Source: Massilia sp. ST3 | GTDB taxonomy: Bacteria > Pseudomonadota > Gammaproteobacteria > Burkholderiales > Burkholderiaceae_D | DNA: 62,449 nucleotides | Direction: 5' to 3' | Assembly: GCF_018119405.1 (NCBI RefSeq) | Contig: NZ_JAGPWC010000030.1 | Span: 1-62,449 of the forward strand | Part shown: positions 18,317 to 26,854 of the stretch, in pieces | How the letters are laid out: every line of letters starts with the position of its first letter | Position numbering within the stretch: the first letter of the stretch is position 1 | Translations under genes and position numbers: made by a program | The notes under the pieces: generated by a model | Seen by the model: the letters and a program-made list of their open reading frames with translations, nothing else | The model's database searches: none | Told to the model about the DNA's origin: nothing

Positions 18317-19780
18317 ATGTCTATCGGCACCCTAATTAAAACCATTCAAGACATCATGCGTAAGGACGTCGGCGTTGATGGCGATGCTCAGCGCATCAGC
18401 CAGATCGTTTGGCTGCTTTTCCTGAAAATTTTCGACGACAAAGAGCAGGAATGGCAGCTCATGATCCCGGGCTACAAATCGCCACTGCAAAGTCGTTTTC
18501 GTTGGAGCAACTGGGCCAAAGATGCAGAGGGCATCACAGGTGAAGAGTTGATTGACTTCGTCAATAACGAACTCTTCCCTTCGCTTAAAAAGCTGGCGAC
18601 CACCGCGGGTGTAACTCCCCACGGAAAAGTAGTTGGCTCGGTGTTCGAGGATGCCTACAACTACATGAAATCCGGCACCCTGCTGCGGCAGGTCATCAAC
18701 ACCATTGAGAACGATGTCGATTTCAACTCCTCGACAGACCGGCACCTGTTCAACGACATCTACGAAAAGATCCTGGCTGACCTTCAATCGGCGGGCAACG
18801 CTGGCGAGTACTACACACCGCGCGCCGTCACCCAGTTCATGGTGGACATTCTCGACCCACAGTTGGGCGAGAGCGTGCTGGATCCGGCGTGCGGCACAGG
18901 TGGTTTCTTGACCTGCACCATCGAGCACCTGAAGCCTCAGGTCAAGACAGCGTCGGATCGCCTCACGCTGCAAGATAGCATCCATGGTGTGGAGAAAAAG
19001 CCACTGCCCCACATGCTAGCCATGACCAATTTGATGTTGCATGGCATCGATGTACCCAGCAATATCCGACACGATAACACCCTTCGTCGTCCGCTCAAGG
19101 ATTACGGCCCGAAAGATCGTGTGGACATCATCATCACCAATCCACCCTTTGGTGGCATGGAAGAAGACGGCATAGAGAACAACTTCCCTCGCAAGTACCA
19201 GACCCGCGAAACCGCCGATCTGTTCATGGCGCTGATCATGCATCTGCTCAAGCACGACACGGGCCGCGCTGCCGTAGTGCTGCCGGATGGCTTTCTGTTC
19301 GGTGAGGGCACTAAAACCACGCTGAAACGCGAACTTCTTGAAGAGTTCAATTTGCACACCATCGTTCGCTTGCCGAAGGGAGTTTTTGCACCCTACACGA
19401 GCATCGCAACCAATGTGCTGTTCTTCGAGAAAGGAGAGCCGACTAAAGACGTTTGGTTTTTTGAACATCCTTACCCGGATGGCTATAAGAGCTATTCGCG
19501 CTCCAAGCCGCTGGATATCAAAGAATTCGATCTCGAAAAAGTGTGGTGGGGTGGCGCCGCTCGCAAGGGGCGCAAGACAACCAAAAATGCCTGGAAGGTT
19601 TCGGCTGCAGACATTGCTGCACGAAATTACAACCTGGACTGCAAGAACCCGCATGCTGTCGAGGTGAACCACCGTGATCCAATCGAGTTGATGGCGGAAT
19701 ATCAAGAGATCAGCCGCCAACTGGCCGAGGCGCAGCGTGCTCTGAAGACTGAGCTGATGCTCGCCCTCGGGGGAGAGTGA
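18317..19780 (+). CDS. hsdM: type I DNA methyltransferase subunit HsdM
   Basis: HsdM transfers a methyl group to adenine N6 in the site chosen by HsdS. The 487-aa product has an N-terminal HsdM_N helical domain, the SAM-binding motif I LDPACGTGGFL near residue 193 and the catalytic motif IV ITNPPFGG near residue 275, typical of gamma-class N6-adenine enzymes. The gene is intact, so it should protect host DNA. Its stop overlaps the hsdS start by one base (TGATG). Confidence 0.96.
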   Translation: MSIGTLIKTIQDIMRKDVGVDGDAQRISQIVWLLFLKIFDDKEQEWQLMIPGYKSPLQSRFRWSNWAKDAEGITGEELIDFVNNELFPSLKKLATTAGVTPHGKVVGSVFEDAYNYMKSGTLLRQVINTIENDVDFNSSTDRHLFNDIYEKILADLQSAGNAGEYYTPRAVTQFMVDILDPQLGESVLDPACGTGGFLTCTIEHLKPQVKTASDRLTLQDSIHGVEKKPLPHMLAMTNLMLHGIDVPSNIRHDNTLRRPLKDYGPKDRVDIIITNPPFGGMEEDGIENNFPRKYQTRETADLFMALIMHLLKHDTGRAAVVLPDGFLFGEGTKTTLKRELLEEFNLHTIVRLPKGVFAPYTSIATNVLFFEKGEPTKDVWFFEHPYPDGYKSYSRSKPLDIKEFDLEKVWWGGAARKGRKTTKNAWKVSAADIAARNYNLDCKNPHAVEVNHRDPIELMAEYQEISRQLAEAQRALKTELMLALGGE

Positions 19781-21474
19781 TGGAACTGCTAGAGCAACAC
19801 TTCGATACGGCCTTTGCTGCGCCCGATGGTATTCCAAAATTGCGCGAGCTGATCTTGAAGCTTGCGATGCAGGGGAAATTGGTGCCGCAACATCCAAATG
19901 GTTCACCAGCTAGCGAACTGCTCAAGTCTATTGAAGCAGAAAAGAAGCGGCTGGTAAAAGAGCGCATGATCAAAGTGCCAAAACCTCTGCCGGAGATCAC
20001 TGCCGTTGAAGAGCTCTACTCTTTGCCTCAGGGGTGGCAGTGGGTTCGACTTGGCGTCATTGGTAATATTTTCAACGGCAACAGCATCAACGCATCTGAA
20101 AAAGAATCGAAATATGCTGGCGCAAAAGGGTTGCCCTACATCGCTACCAAGGATGTCGGTTACGGTTTCGACCCACTGGACTACGACAACGGTGTTTGCA
20201 TTCCTCCGGATGAGGAAAAATTCAGGATCGCACACCAAGGTGCGGTGTTGATTTGTGCTGAAGGCGGTAGTGCCGGGAAAAAGTGTGGCCTGACCGATCG
20301 CAACATCTGTTTCGGCAATAAACTGTTTGCCAACGAATTATATGGGCAGATTCCGTCGCGATTCATCCTTTACGTTTATCTGTCGCCAGATTTCCGCGCG
20401 TCGTTTAGAGCCGCGATGACCGGGATCATCGGCGGCGTTTCCATTGCTAAATTTTGCGAGCTACTCATCCCGCTCCCCCCACTTGAAGAGCAACACCGCA
20501 TCGTCGCCAAAATCGACGAACTGATGACTCGCTGTGACGAACTGGAAAAACTGCGCACGGCACAAAATGAAAAGCGCTTGACGGCGCATGCGTCGGCCAT
20601 CCGGCAACTGCTGAATGTCGCTTCAGCCGACGAACACCTCAGTGCAAGAGCCTTTCTTGCCGAACATTTTTACGAGCTCTACGCCGTCAAAGAAAATGTG
20701 GCCGCGTTGCGCCAATCAATTCTTAATCTGGCGATAATGGGCAAGCTCTCCGAGCGGAACAGATCTTCTCCTAACGTGAGCGATCTTCTGGAAAGGGTGA
20801 AATCTGAACGGATACGTCTAAAGATTCGCAGGACGGCCACAGAGAAAATCGCATCAAGCGACCTGATCAATGTAATTCCGGATGAATGGGCGTTAGTGCC
20901 CTTGGATGCAATTTTGACCTTCGGGCCTACCAATGGATACTCGCCGAAGGCTGTTGACTATGAAACCAACGTCAAATCTTTGACATTGAGCGCAACGACA
21001 TCTGGAATATTCAAAGGAGAGCATTCAAAGTTTATTGATGAAGAAATCCCGGCTGACTCCGATCTTTGGCTACAGGATGGAGACATCCTCGTGCAGCGCG
21101 GAAATACTCTTGAGTATGTCGGTGTTCCTGCAATTTATCGAGGTCAGAAAAACGCATACATATATCCAGACTTAATGATGAAATTGCGTGTTTCGGCGGA
21201 GGTGGATTGCGAATATGTGTGCTTTGCGATGAGTGCTGCGCCGAGCCGAAATTTTCTTCGCGAACGAGCGTCTGGCACCTCTGGGACAATGCCAAAAATT
21301 AATCAAAAAACATTGTGTAGCCTACCGATACCTTTACCACCACTAGAAGAGCAACGTCAAATTGTAAAAAAAATCCGTAGCTTGATGAAACACTGTGATC
21401 AGCTAGAGGCGAATATTGACTCGGCCAATTTGACGCAGTCAAAACTATTCAATGCCGTTATGGCACAAGTATAA
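19780..21474 (+). CDS. hsdS: type I specificity subunit HsdS
   Basis: HsdS recognises the bipartite DNA target. The 564-aa product has two target-recognition domains, each closed by a conserved block LPPLEEQ(H/R)xIVxKI followed by a coiled-coil helix (xLMxxCDxLE), near residues 230 and 525. Two complete domains mean a normal asymmetric bipartite site. The first domain is longer than usual in its N-terminal lead (LRELILKLAMQGKLVPQ). A GTG three bases upstream is an alternative start. The second half is AT-richer, hinting at domain exchange. Confidence 0.95.
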   Translation: MELLEQHFDTAFAAPDGIPKLRELILKLAMQGKLVPQHPNGSPASELLKSIEAEKKRLVKERMIKVPKPLPEITAVEELYSLPQGWQWVRLGVIGNIFNGNSINASEKESKYAGAKGLPYIATKDVGYGFDPLDYDNGVCIPPDEEKFRIAHQGAVLICAEGGSAGKKCGLTDRNICFGNKLFANELYGQIPSRFILYVYLSPDFRASFRAAMTGIIGGVSIAKFCELLIPLPPLEEQHRIVAKIDELMTRCDELEKLRTAQNEKRLTAHASAIRQLLNVASADEHLSARAFLAEHFYELYAVKENVAALRQSILNLAIMGKLSERNRSSPNVSDLLERVKSERIRLKIRRTATEKIASSDLINVIPDEWALVPLDAILTFGPTNGYSPKAVDYETNVKSLTLSATTSGIFKGEHSKFIDEEIPADSDLWLQDGDILVQRGNTLEYVGVPAIYRGQKNAYIYPDLMMKLRVSAEVDCEYVCFAMSAAPSRNFLRERASGTSGTMPKINQKTLCSLPIPLPPLEEQRQIVKKIRSLMKHCDQLEANIDSANLTQSKLFNAVMAQV

Positions 21475-21484
21475 ATTTACCGTC

Positions 21485-23410
21485 ATGCGCCTGAAATCAG
21501 TCTTCATTAGCAACTATAAGAATCTTAAAAATTTCACGCTGCCGTTCGATGGCGAGAGTTTTATCGATGTCTTTGTGGGGAAAAACGGCACAGGCAAATC
21601 AAACTTGTTCGAAGCGTTGATCGAAATATTTCGTCATCTCGCCGAATTCGATAGGAGGAAGGCAGACCTCGGGTTTAGCTACCGCTTGTTCTATGAAATT
21701 GCCGGTGTAGAAACGACCATAGAGTGGAGTTGGGGTGAGATTGACGATATTTCGCTACGGGATAAACCCAAAGACCGTGGTCTATCTATTAATGGTCGAA
21801 AGCGAAAAACTATTGGACAAACCAAAGTTCCAGACAATGTGCTCATCTATTATTCCGGTCACAACAAGACAGTGGCGGCGCTAGTAGACCAATATGAAGG
21901 AAACTTTAGGCAGCGAATTAAACGAGCAGACTTCGATGAGAGCCGCTTCTTTATTGGTGTTGGCCCTGAATACAAAGAGCTACTGTTGGCTGTACTGTTA
22001 ATTCAGCCTAATGACTGCAAGGCTCGGCAGTTCATTTGTCAAAAGCTGGGAATAGCTAACGTGGCACCGGAAATCCGGATGGTTTTAAAGCGGCCCGTAT
22101 ATGCGGCTGATTCGCGCTTTGATATTGAGCTAAATGATGAGTCAGACCGCTACTGGAAGCCGCAAGGTATTACTAAAACCTTTCTTGATAGGCTCCACCA
22201 GTGCATCAATACGGCGACCGAAAGCCCGTTGCGATCGGAAGGGTATTTTTCTTCCGATGAGCGCTATATTCTTTACTTCGGTATCGATAAAATCCAGCTG
22301 GAGTTTACGGACTTCAGCCCTCAAGAATTATTCCGTCAGTTGGATAACTTGAAGACCTTGGGAATGCTGTCGGAAATTACGGTTTCCTTGCAGCTAGAAC
22401 ACGGATTCGATGCATCCGTATCACACTTTAGTGATGGTCAGTTTCAGTCTGTTTATATTTATTCCATTGCTGAGCTATTCAAGGACCGGAACTGTGTTGT
22501 GTTACTGGATGAGCCAGATTCATTTCTGCATCCAGAGTGGCAGTTTGATTTTTTAAAGCAGGTTTTTGAGATCACTGGTGTTGCTGACAAGAATTGTCAT
22601 GTGCTAATGAGTAGCCATAGTGCCGCAACCTTGTGCCCTATTGAAGACCAGCAGATCAATCTCTTCAAGATCGAGAATTCTGCCGTTTCTTGCCAAAAGC
22701 GTTCAAAGAAAGATGTAATTCACGAACTTTCTGATAGTTTCATCCAATATACCGAAGACGAAAGCCGGTTGTTAATTGATAATGTCATGCGATTATCTTC
22801 CAGGCCGATTCTTTTTGTCGAAGGGCCGTCAGATGTAAGCATATTGAATACAGCTTATAAGAAGCTTTATCCGGATGAGGAAATTACAATTCTCGTCCAA
22901 GATGCTTTTGATCGAGGATTTATTAAAGTTCTATTTGCTAGAAATGAAGTCTTTTCTGCATACCCCGACAAGCAACTTTTTGCGCTTTTTGACTTTGATG
23001 ATGCGTATGATGATTGGCGTGATTTAGGCGGCAAGCATCAGGTTACCGATATTGGGCTTGGGCTCGCACGGAAGCTCGACGGCAAGAATGCCTATGCCTT
23101 CCTTTTGCCGATCCCGGATAACCAGTTGCGGGAACAAGTGTGGGACAGCCAAAATCCAATCGAGAAAATCAAGCCTAACCCTCATTTTTGTATTGAGCAT
23201 ATTTTTTGGGGCTGCCAAGGAATGGACGACTGGTTTCGTCCTGACCCCAAAACTGGCATGATTAAATTTAAAGGCGACAAACACAAAGTTAAATTTGCGA
23301 AAGAGGTAGTCCCGACTTTGGACGCTCCCTGCTTTGAACCTTTTAGGCCAATTTTTGACTTCATCAAATCGAAGGGCGCGGCAGCTGTCGCATTACAAAT
23401 ACAACAATAG
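21485..23410 (+). CDS. OLD-like AAA ATPase with TOPRIM-like nuclease domain
   Basis: The 641-aa product starts as an SMC/OLD-type ABC ATPase: FISNYKNLKNF, Walker A GKNGTGKSN near residue 33, Walker B CVVLLDEPDSFLHPEW near residue 340 and the H-loop VLMSSHSAATL. The C-terminal third has a TOPRIM-like pattern, ILFVEGPSDVSIL followed by ALFDFDDAYDDW. This architecture is shared with OLD nucleases, GajA and related anti-phage ATPases. It begins 10 bp after hsdS and reads as the last gene of that operon. Its GC content is the lowest in the window. Confidence 0.8.
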   Translation: MRLKSVFISNYKNLKNFTLPFDGESFIDVFVGKNGTGKSNLFEALIEIFRHLAEFDRRKADLGFSYRLFYEIAGVETTIEWSWGEIDDISLRDKPKDRGLSINGRKRKTIGQTKVPDNVLIYYSGHNKTVAALVDQYEGNFRQRIKRADFDESRFFIGVGPEYKELLLAVLLIQPNDCKARQFICQKLGIANVAPEIRMVLKRPVYAADSRFDIELNDESDRYWKPQGITKTFLDRLHQCINTATESPLRSEGYFSSDERYILYFGIDKIQLEFTDFSPQELFRQLDNLKTLGMLSEITVSLQLEHGFDASVSHFSDGQFQSVYIYSIAELFKDRNCVVLLDEPDSFLHPEWQFDFLKQVFEITGVADKNCHVLMSSHSAATLCPIEDQQINLFKIENSAVSCQKRSKKDVIHELSDSFIQYTEDESRLLIDNVMRLSSRPILFVEGPSDVSILNTAYKKLYPDEEITILVQDAFDRGFIKVLFARNEVFSAYPDKQLFALFDFDDAYDDWRDLGGKHQVTDIGLGLARKLDGKNAYAFLLPIPDNQLREQVWDSQNPIEKIKPNPHFCIEHIFWGCQGMDDWFRPDPKTGMIKFKGDKHKVKFAKEVVPTLDAPCFEPFRPIFDFIKSKGAAAVALQIQQ

Positions 23411-23440
23411 AGCATGGTCCCACGATAAAGGTTTCTCCAA

Positions 23441-24433
23441 ATGAGCTATACCAAGCCCTGGAAAAGCCATGCCGATCAATTAGATCGATTGATCGGCCGG
23501 GGCATGGTCGCGACCGACCGGGCTCGCGCGCTAGATCTTCTGGAGCGCATCGGCTTCTACCGCCTCAGCGGCTACTGGTTCGCGTTCCGGGAACGCAGCG
23601 AGCCGTTGTGCCTGTTAGATGAGCATGGCCGCAAGCCGAAGAAGGTGCGTGAAGAGCGCATCGCACTCGATGCCTTTCGGGCGGGGACCACCTTCCAGAA
23701 CGCAGTGGACTTGTACGTGTTCGACAAGCAGCTACGGCTGCTGGTGATGGACGCGCTGGAACGCATTGAAGTGGCGTTGCGTGTGGACGTGTCTCACATC
23801 TTGGGGCAGCTTGACCGCTTTGCCTACCTCAGGCCCGAGCTGTTCCACGACGAGTTCAGTGTCAAGCTGGATAAGGACTCAGGCGTTACGCGACACCACG
23901 AATGGCTGGGGAAGCACGCTCAGTTGATCGGCCGCTCCAGGGAGGAGTTCGTTCGGCACAACCGATCTAAGTACGGCCTGCCGCTGGCAATCTGGGTGGC
24001 CTGCGAGGTGTGGGACTTCGGCACGCTTTCGACGCTGTTCAATGGCATGCGCGAGGCGGAGCAAGACGCGATTGCCAGCCGGTACGGCGTGAGCAACGGC
24101 CGGGTGTTTGCCACATGGCTGCGTAGCCTGAACTACCTGCGCAATATATGCGCCCACCACAGCCGTCTCTGGAATCGAAACATCGTTGACCAGCCGAAGC
24201 TGCCATCATCGGCCGAGTTGGCGTGGGTCACATTTTTTGAGGCCGATACGCACGCGCGGGCACGCTGCTTCTTGCTCTTGAAGATCACCCGGCATCTGCT
24301 GGGCGTGGTCAACCCACGGTCGAGCTGGCCTGATCGGATGAAAGCGCATCTGCTGGCGTTCCCCGGTCTGTCTCACCTTGGCCTGAATCTCGCAGGCATG
24401 GGCGCCCCTGGCGACTGGGCGGCGGCGTGGTGA
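23441..24433 (+). CDS. Abi_2 family (AbiD/AbiF-like) abortive-infection protein
   Basis: Abi_2 proteins contain a HEPN-type RNase fold and stop phage growth by abortive infection. The 330-aa product opens with the family signature (DQLDRLIGRGM, LLERIGFYRLSGYWFAFR). It ends with the HEPN Rx4-6H-type motif LNYLRNICAHHSRLWNR near residue 235, carrying the presumed catalytic Arg and His. It starts 30 bp after the TOPRIM ATPase gene but is much more GC-rich, so it was probably acquired separately. Confidence 0.88.
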   Translation: MSYTKPWKSHADQLDRLIGRGMVATDRARALDLLERIGFYRLSGYWFAFRERSEPLCLLDEHGRKPKKVREERIALDAFRAGTTFQNAVDLYVFDKQLRLLVMDALERIEVALRVDVSHILGQLDRFAYLRPELFHDEFSVKLDKDSGVTRHHEWLGKHAQLIGRSREEFVRHNRSKYGLPLAIWVACEVWDFGTLSTLFNGMREAEQDAIASRYGVSNGRVFATWLRSLNYLRNICAHHSRLWNRNIVDQPKLPSSAELAWVTFFEADTHARARCFLLLKITRHLLGVVNPRSSWPDRMKAHLLAFPGLSHLGLNLAGMGAPGDWAAAW

Positions 24434-24605
24434 GCGCAGGTAAGAAAAAACCCCTCAGCAGCTTCCCCGCCGAAGCAGGGTCACCGAGAGGGGCCATGTT
24501 GAGTACGATTCTAGGCTACGAGGCATGGCCAGTCAATGTCCAGGACTGTCAGGAAGTCAGGAAGCGTGGAGCATGGGCTGAAAAACGAACAGTTTGGGAG
24601 AAGAA

Positions 24606-25646
24606 ATGGCGATTTGGCTCATCCGTGCTGGCTCGCACGGCGAATACGAACAGAAGTTTATCCAGGAGAACCGGGTTTACGTGACCTGGGAGGATCTGGA
24701 CGTGGACGTCGCCAAGCTCCTGCAGCGAGGCGAGCTGACGGCCGAAATGACGCAACGCTACCCGGAGGCCAAGCCTAAGACCGTTCTGAACTGGGTAAGC
24801 CAGGTCTGGCCGTTCGCGCATGAGATGCAGAAGGGCGATCTGGTGGTGCTGCCGCTGAAGACGCAGCCTGCGGTCTACATTGGTGAGATCACGGGCGACT
24901 ACCGTGTCGAGAAGGCTGGCCCGAACCCCTTCTTCCATTGGCGATCCGTCAAGTGGATCGGCGAGGCCATCCCGCGCACGCACTTTGGCAAAGACCTGTT
25001 GTTCTCCTTCGGTGCGTTTCTGACGATCTGCCGCATCCAGCGTAACAACGCAGAGCAGCGGATCGCCGCCATGCGTGCCAATGGGTGGAAGGCGGAAACG
25101 CTGGCAGCACCTGCCAAAGCAACCACGGCAACGACGATCGACGTGGAGGCGGCAGACACCGACCTGGATGAACTGGCACGAGACCAGATCGCCGCGCTGG
25201 TGGCCGCACGCTTCAAGGGGCACGGCTTGACGCGACTGGTCGAAGGCATCCTGAAAGCACAGGGCTACACCACTTACCGCAGCCCAGAAGGCGCAGACGG
25301 TGGCGCCGACATACTGGCTGGTTCCGGCCCTCTGGGCTTTTCTGCGCCGCGTTTATGCGTGGAGGTGAAGTCCGAGGATTCGCCGATTGGACGTGAACCA
25401 GTGGACAAGCTGCTGGGCGCCATGACGAAGTTCAATGCCGACCAAGGCCTGTTCGTGGCATGGGGTGGCTTCAAGGGCAATGTGCAGAAAGAGCTGGCCT
25501 CGCAGTTCTTCCGGCTGCGCCTGTGGACGCAGAAGGAGCTGCTCGAACAACTGTTCGAGCAGTACGAGCGATTGGACGAAGATCTCAAGGCCGAACTACC
25601 GCTGAAACGGGTATGGATGGTGGCAGCGCAGGACGAGGCGCTTTGA
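24606..25646 (+). CDS. PUA/EVE-like domain plus Mrr-type restriction endonuclease
   Basis: The N-terminal about 150 residues of this 346-aa product have a PUA/EVE-like pattern (AIWLIRAG, MQKGDLVVLPLK, YIGEITGDY), a fold often used to read modified bases. The C-terminal domain is Mrr-like: GADGGADIL supplies the Asp and LCVEVKSED the ExK of a PD-(D/E)xK nuclease, followed by KLLGAMTKFNADQGLFVAWGG. A modification-dependent type IV enzyme is the likely role. GGGAGAAG before ATG 24606 sets the start rather than the TTG at 24594. Confidence 0.8.
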   Translation: MAIWLIRAGSHGEYEQKFIQENRVYVTWEDLDVDVAKLLQRGELTAEMTQRYPEAKPKTVLNWVSQVWPFAHEMQKGDLVVLPLKTQPAVYIGEITGDYRVEKAGPNPFFHWRSVKWIGEAIPRTHFGKDLLFSFGAFLTICRIQRNNAEQRIAAMRANGWKAETLAAPAKATTATTIDVEAADTDLDELARDQIAALVAARFKGHGLTRLVEGILKAQGYTTYRSPEGADGGADILAGSGPLGFSAPRLCVEVKSEDSPIGREPVDKLLGAMTKFNADQGLFVAWGGFKGNVQKELASQFFRLRLWTQKELLEQLFEQYERLDEDLKAELPLKRVWMVAAQDEAL

Positions 25647-25856
25647 CGCGCCATCGGTCAAATGTTCGCACCTTGCGCGCCATGCTCTTCGCACTATTGG
25701 CAGCATGGTGTCGCCGCATTGATGGCACAGTCCAGAGCGCGCTGTTGCCACCGTCTTCGCACATTGAGGCCACCTTGCTTATACAGGGTTGGCACCGTTC
25801 TGCACACATTCAAGCTGGGCGCACCACGCCTGGCAGGCTGTCCCCACGGCATTCCG

Positions 25857-25896
25857 CACATTCTTTGAGCTGCATTCTTGAAGCTCAAAGAATGTG
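25857..25896. terminator. 15-bp perfect inverted repeat between convergent genes
   Basis: CACATTCTTTGAGCT and AGCTCAAAGAATGTG flank a 10-nt loop. It sits in the 374-bp space between the Mrr-like gene and the convergent regulator gene. There is no T-run on either side, so a terminator role is a guess; a protein site or a transposition scar is also possible. The rest of 25647-26020 shows no convincing coding frame. Confidence 0.45.
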
Positions 25897-26020
25897 GCCG
25901 CTGATCGCGAAACCGCCAGGATTCGTGGGCAGCGGCAGATGGGGACAACGCGACATCGGATTGCGTCCAGCGCAGGTCTCTAGTTGAAACCCCGTTGCGG
26001 CCATGTGCCGTGTGTGCGCA

Positions 26021-26737
26021 TTAGGGCAAAAATTTGTCGATGCGTACCGCCAGTTCAGCTGGACTCATCCCTGCCTGCATGGCTCTGCGCAGGGTTCCTT
26101 CCAGTAGTGTCCAGCCGATGGCATCCGTACCCGTGGCCACATACCCTTTGTCGCCTGGGTCTCGCAGGCGCTGCATGAAGCCGTGAGCCAACTCACCACA
26201 AGGAATCTCCTGCCCACCCTGTTCGGCCAGACCGAGCAACGCAGAACGGGTCTCATCTACCGCTTGGGTTGGAATACCCTCCAGCATAACCGGGAGAAGT
26301 ATCACCCGGTCGGGCCGGACCAATGCGGTCAGATCGTCTGAGGCCATCGGCGCTGGGGTGATGGAAAGACGGACCCAGGCATCGCCCCACAGTAAAAACA
26401 TGGTCTGGCTCATTCCTCGGTGCTCATTCAAGAACATGCAGCGTGGGGTCAAGGGATCTTGCAGGAGCGCGAACACCGTGCGCAGGTGCTCCCACTCGCC
26501 TTGGTTTGCCCACGTATGCACGATGTCTGCGCGAAGTTGGCCGCTTTGCACCCCAAGGTGGTACATCAGGGCTGCCACCCGGCTCGTCGAGATCACTTGA
26601 GGTTTGCCCTTCAACCAAGCAGAAAGGTTGGCTGGGCGGATGCCCGTAGACTCGAAGACGGCGGCCAGCGTCAACCCGCGCAGGCGCAGCAGAGCGCCCG
26701 CCAGTAGGGGGAGTTGCTCGTTGGTTAAAGCAGGCAT
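26021..26737 (-). CDS. helix-turn-helix regulator with C-terminal sensor domain
   Basis: Residues about 15-60 of this 238-aa product look like an XRE-type helix-turn-helix: LLRLRGLTLAAVFESTGIRPANLSAWLKG. The rest is unrecognised, with hydrophobic strands VILLPVMLEG and a helical end (SPAELAVRIDKFLP). A GAGAAAG Shine-Dalgarno supports ATG 26737 over the GTG at 26758. It diverges from the AAA+ gene across an inverted operator and is the natural candidate to bind it. Confidence 0.6.
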   Translation of the reverse strand: MPALTNEQLPLLAGALLRLRGLTLAAVFESTGIRPANLSAWLKGKPQVISTSRVAALMYHLGVQSGQLRADIVHTWANQGEWEHLRTVFALLQDPLTPRCMFLNEHRGMSQTMFLLWGDAWVRLSITPAPMASDDLTALVRPDRVILLPVMLEGIPTQAVDETRSALLGLAEQGGQEIPCGELAHGFMQRLRDPGDKGYVATGTDAIGWTLLEGTLRRAMQAGMSPAELAVRIDKFLP

Positions 26738-26766
26738 GGGAGCTTTCTCGGCGATCACAATAAATC

Positions 26767-26827
26767 ACTATAACAATTTACCGCTTTACTGACGAGACTG
26801 GATGAACGCCGTTTTTATTGTTATAGT
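26767..26827. promoter_or_regulatory. divergent promoters with 11-bp inverted operator
   Basis: ACTATAACAAT (26767-26777) is the exact reverse complement of ATTGTTATAGT (26817-26827). Each arm holds a TATAGT -10-like box pointing outward, toward the regulator on the minus strand and the AAA+ gene on the plus strand. A further TATAGT follows at 26832. The -35 boxes are weak. One protein bound to both arms could silence both genes. Confidence 0.6.
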
Positions 26828-26854
26828 AAATTATAGTTAAAAAGGAAGAATGCT

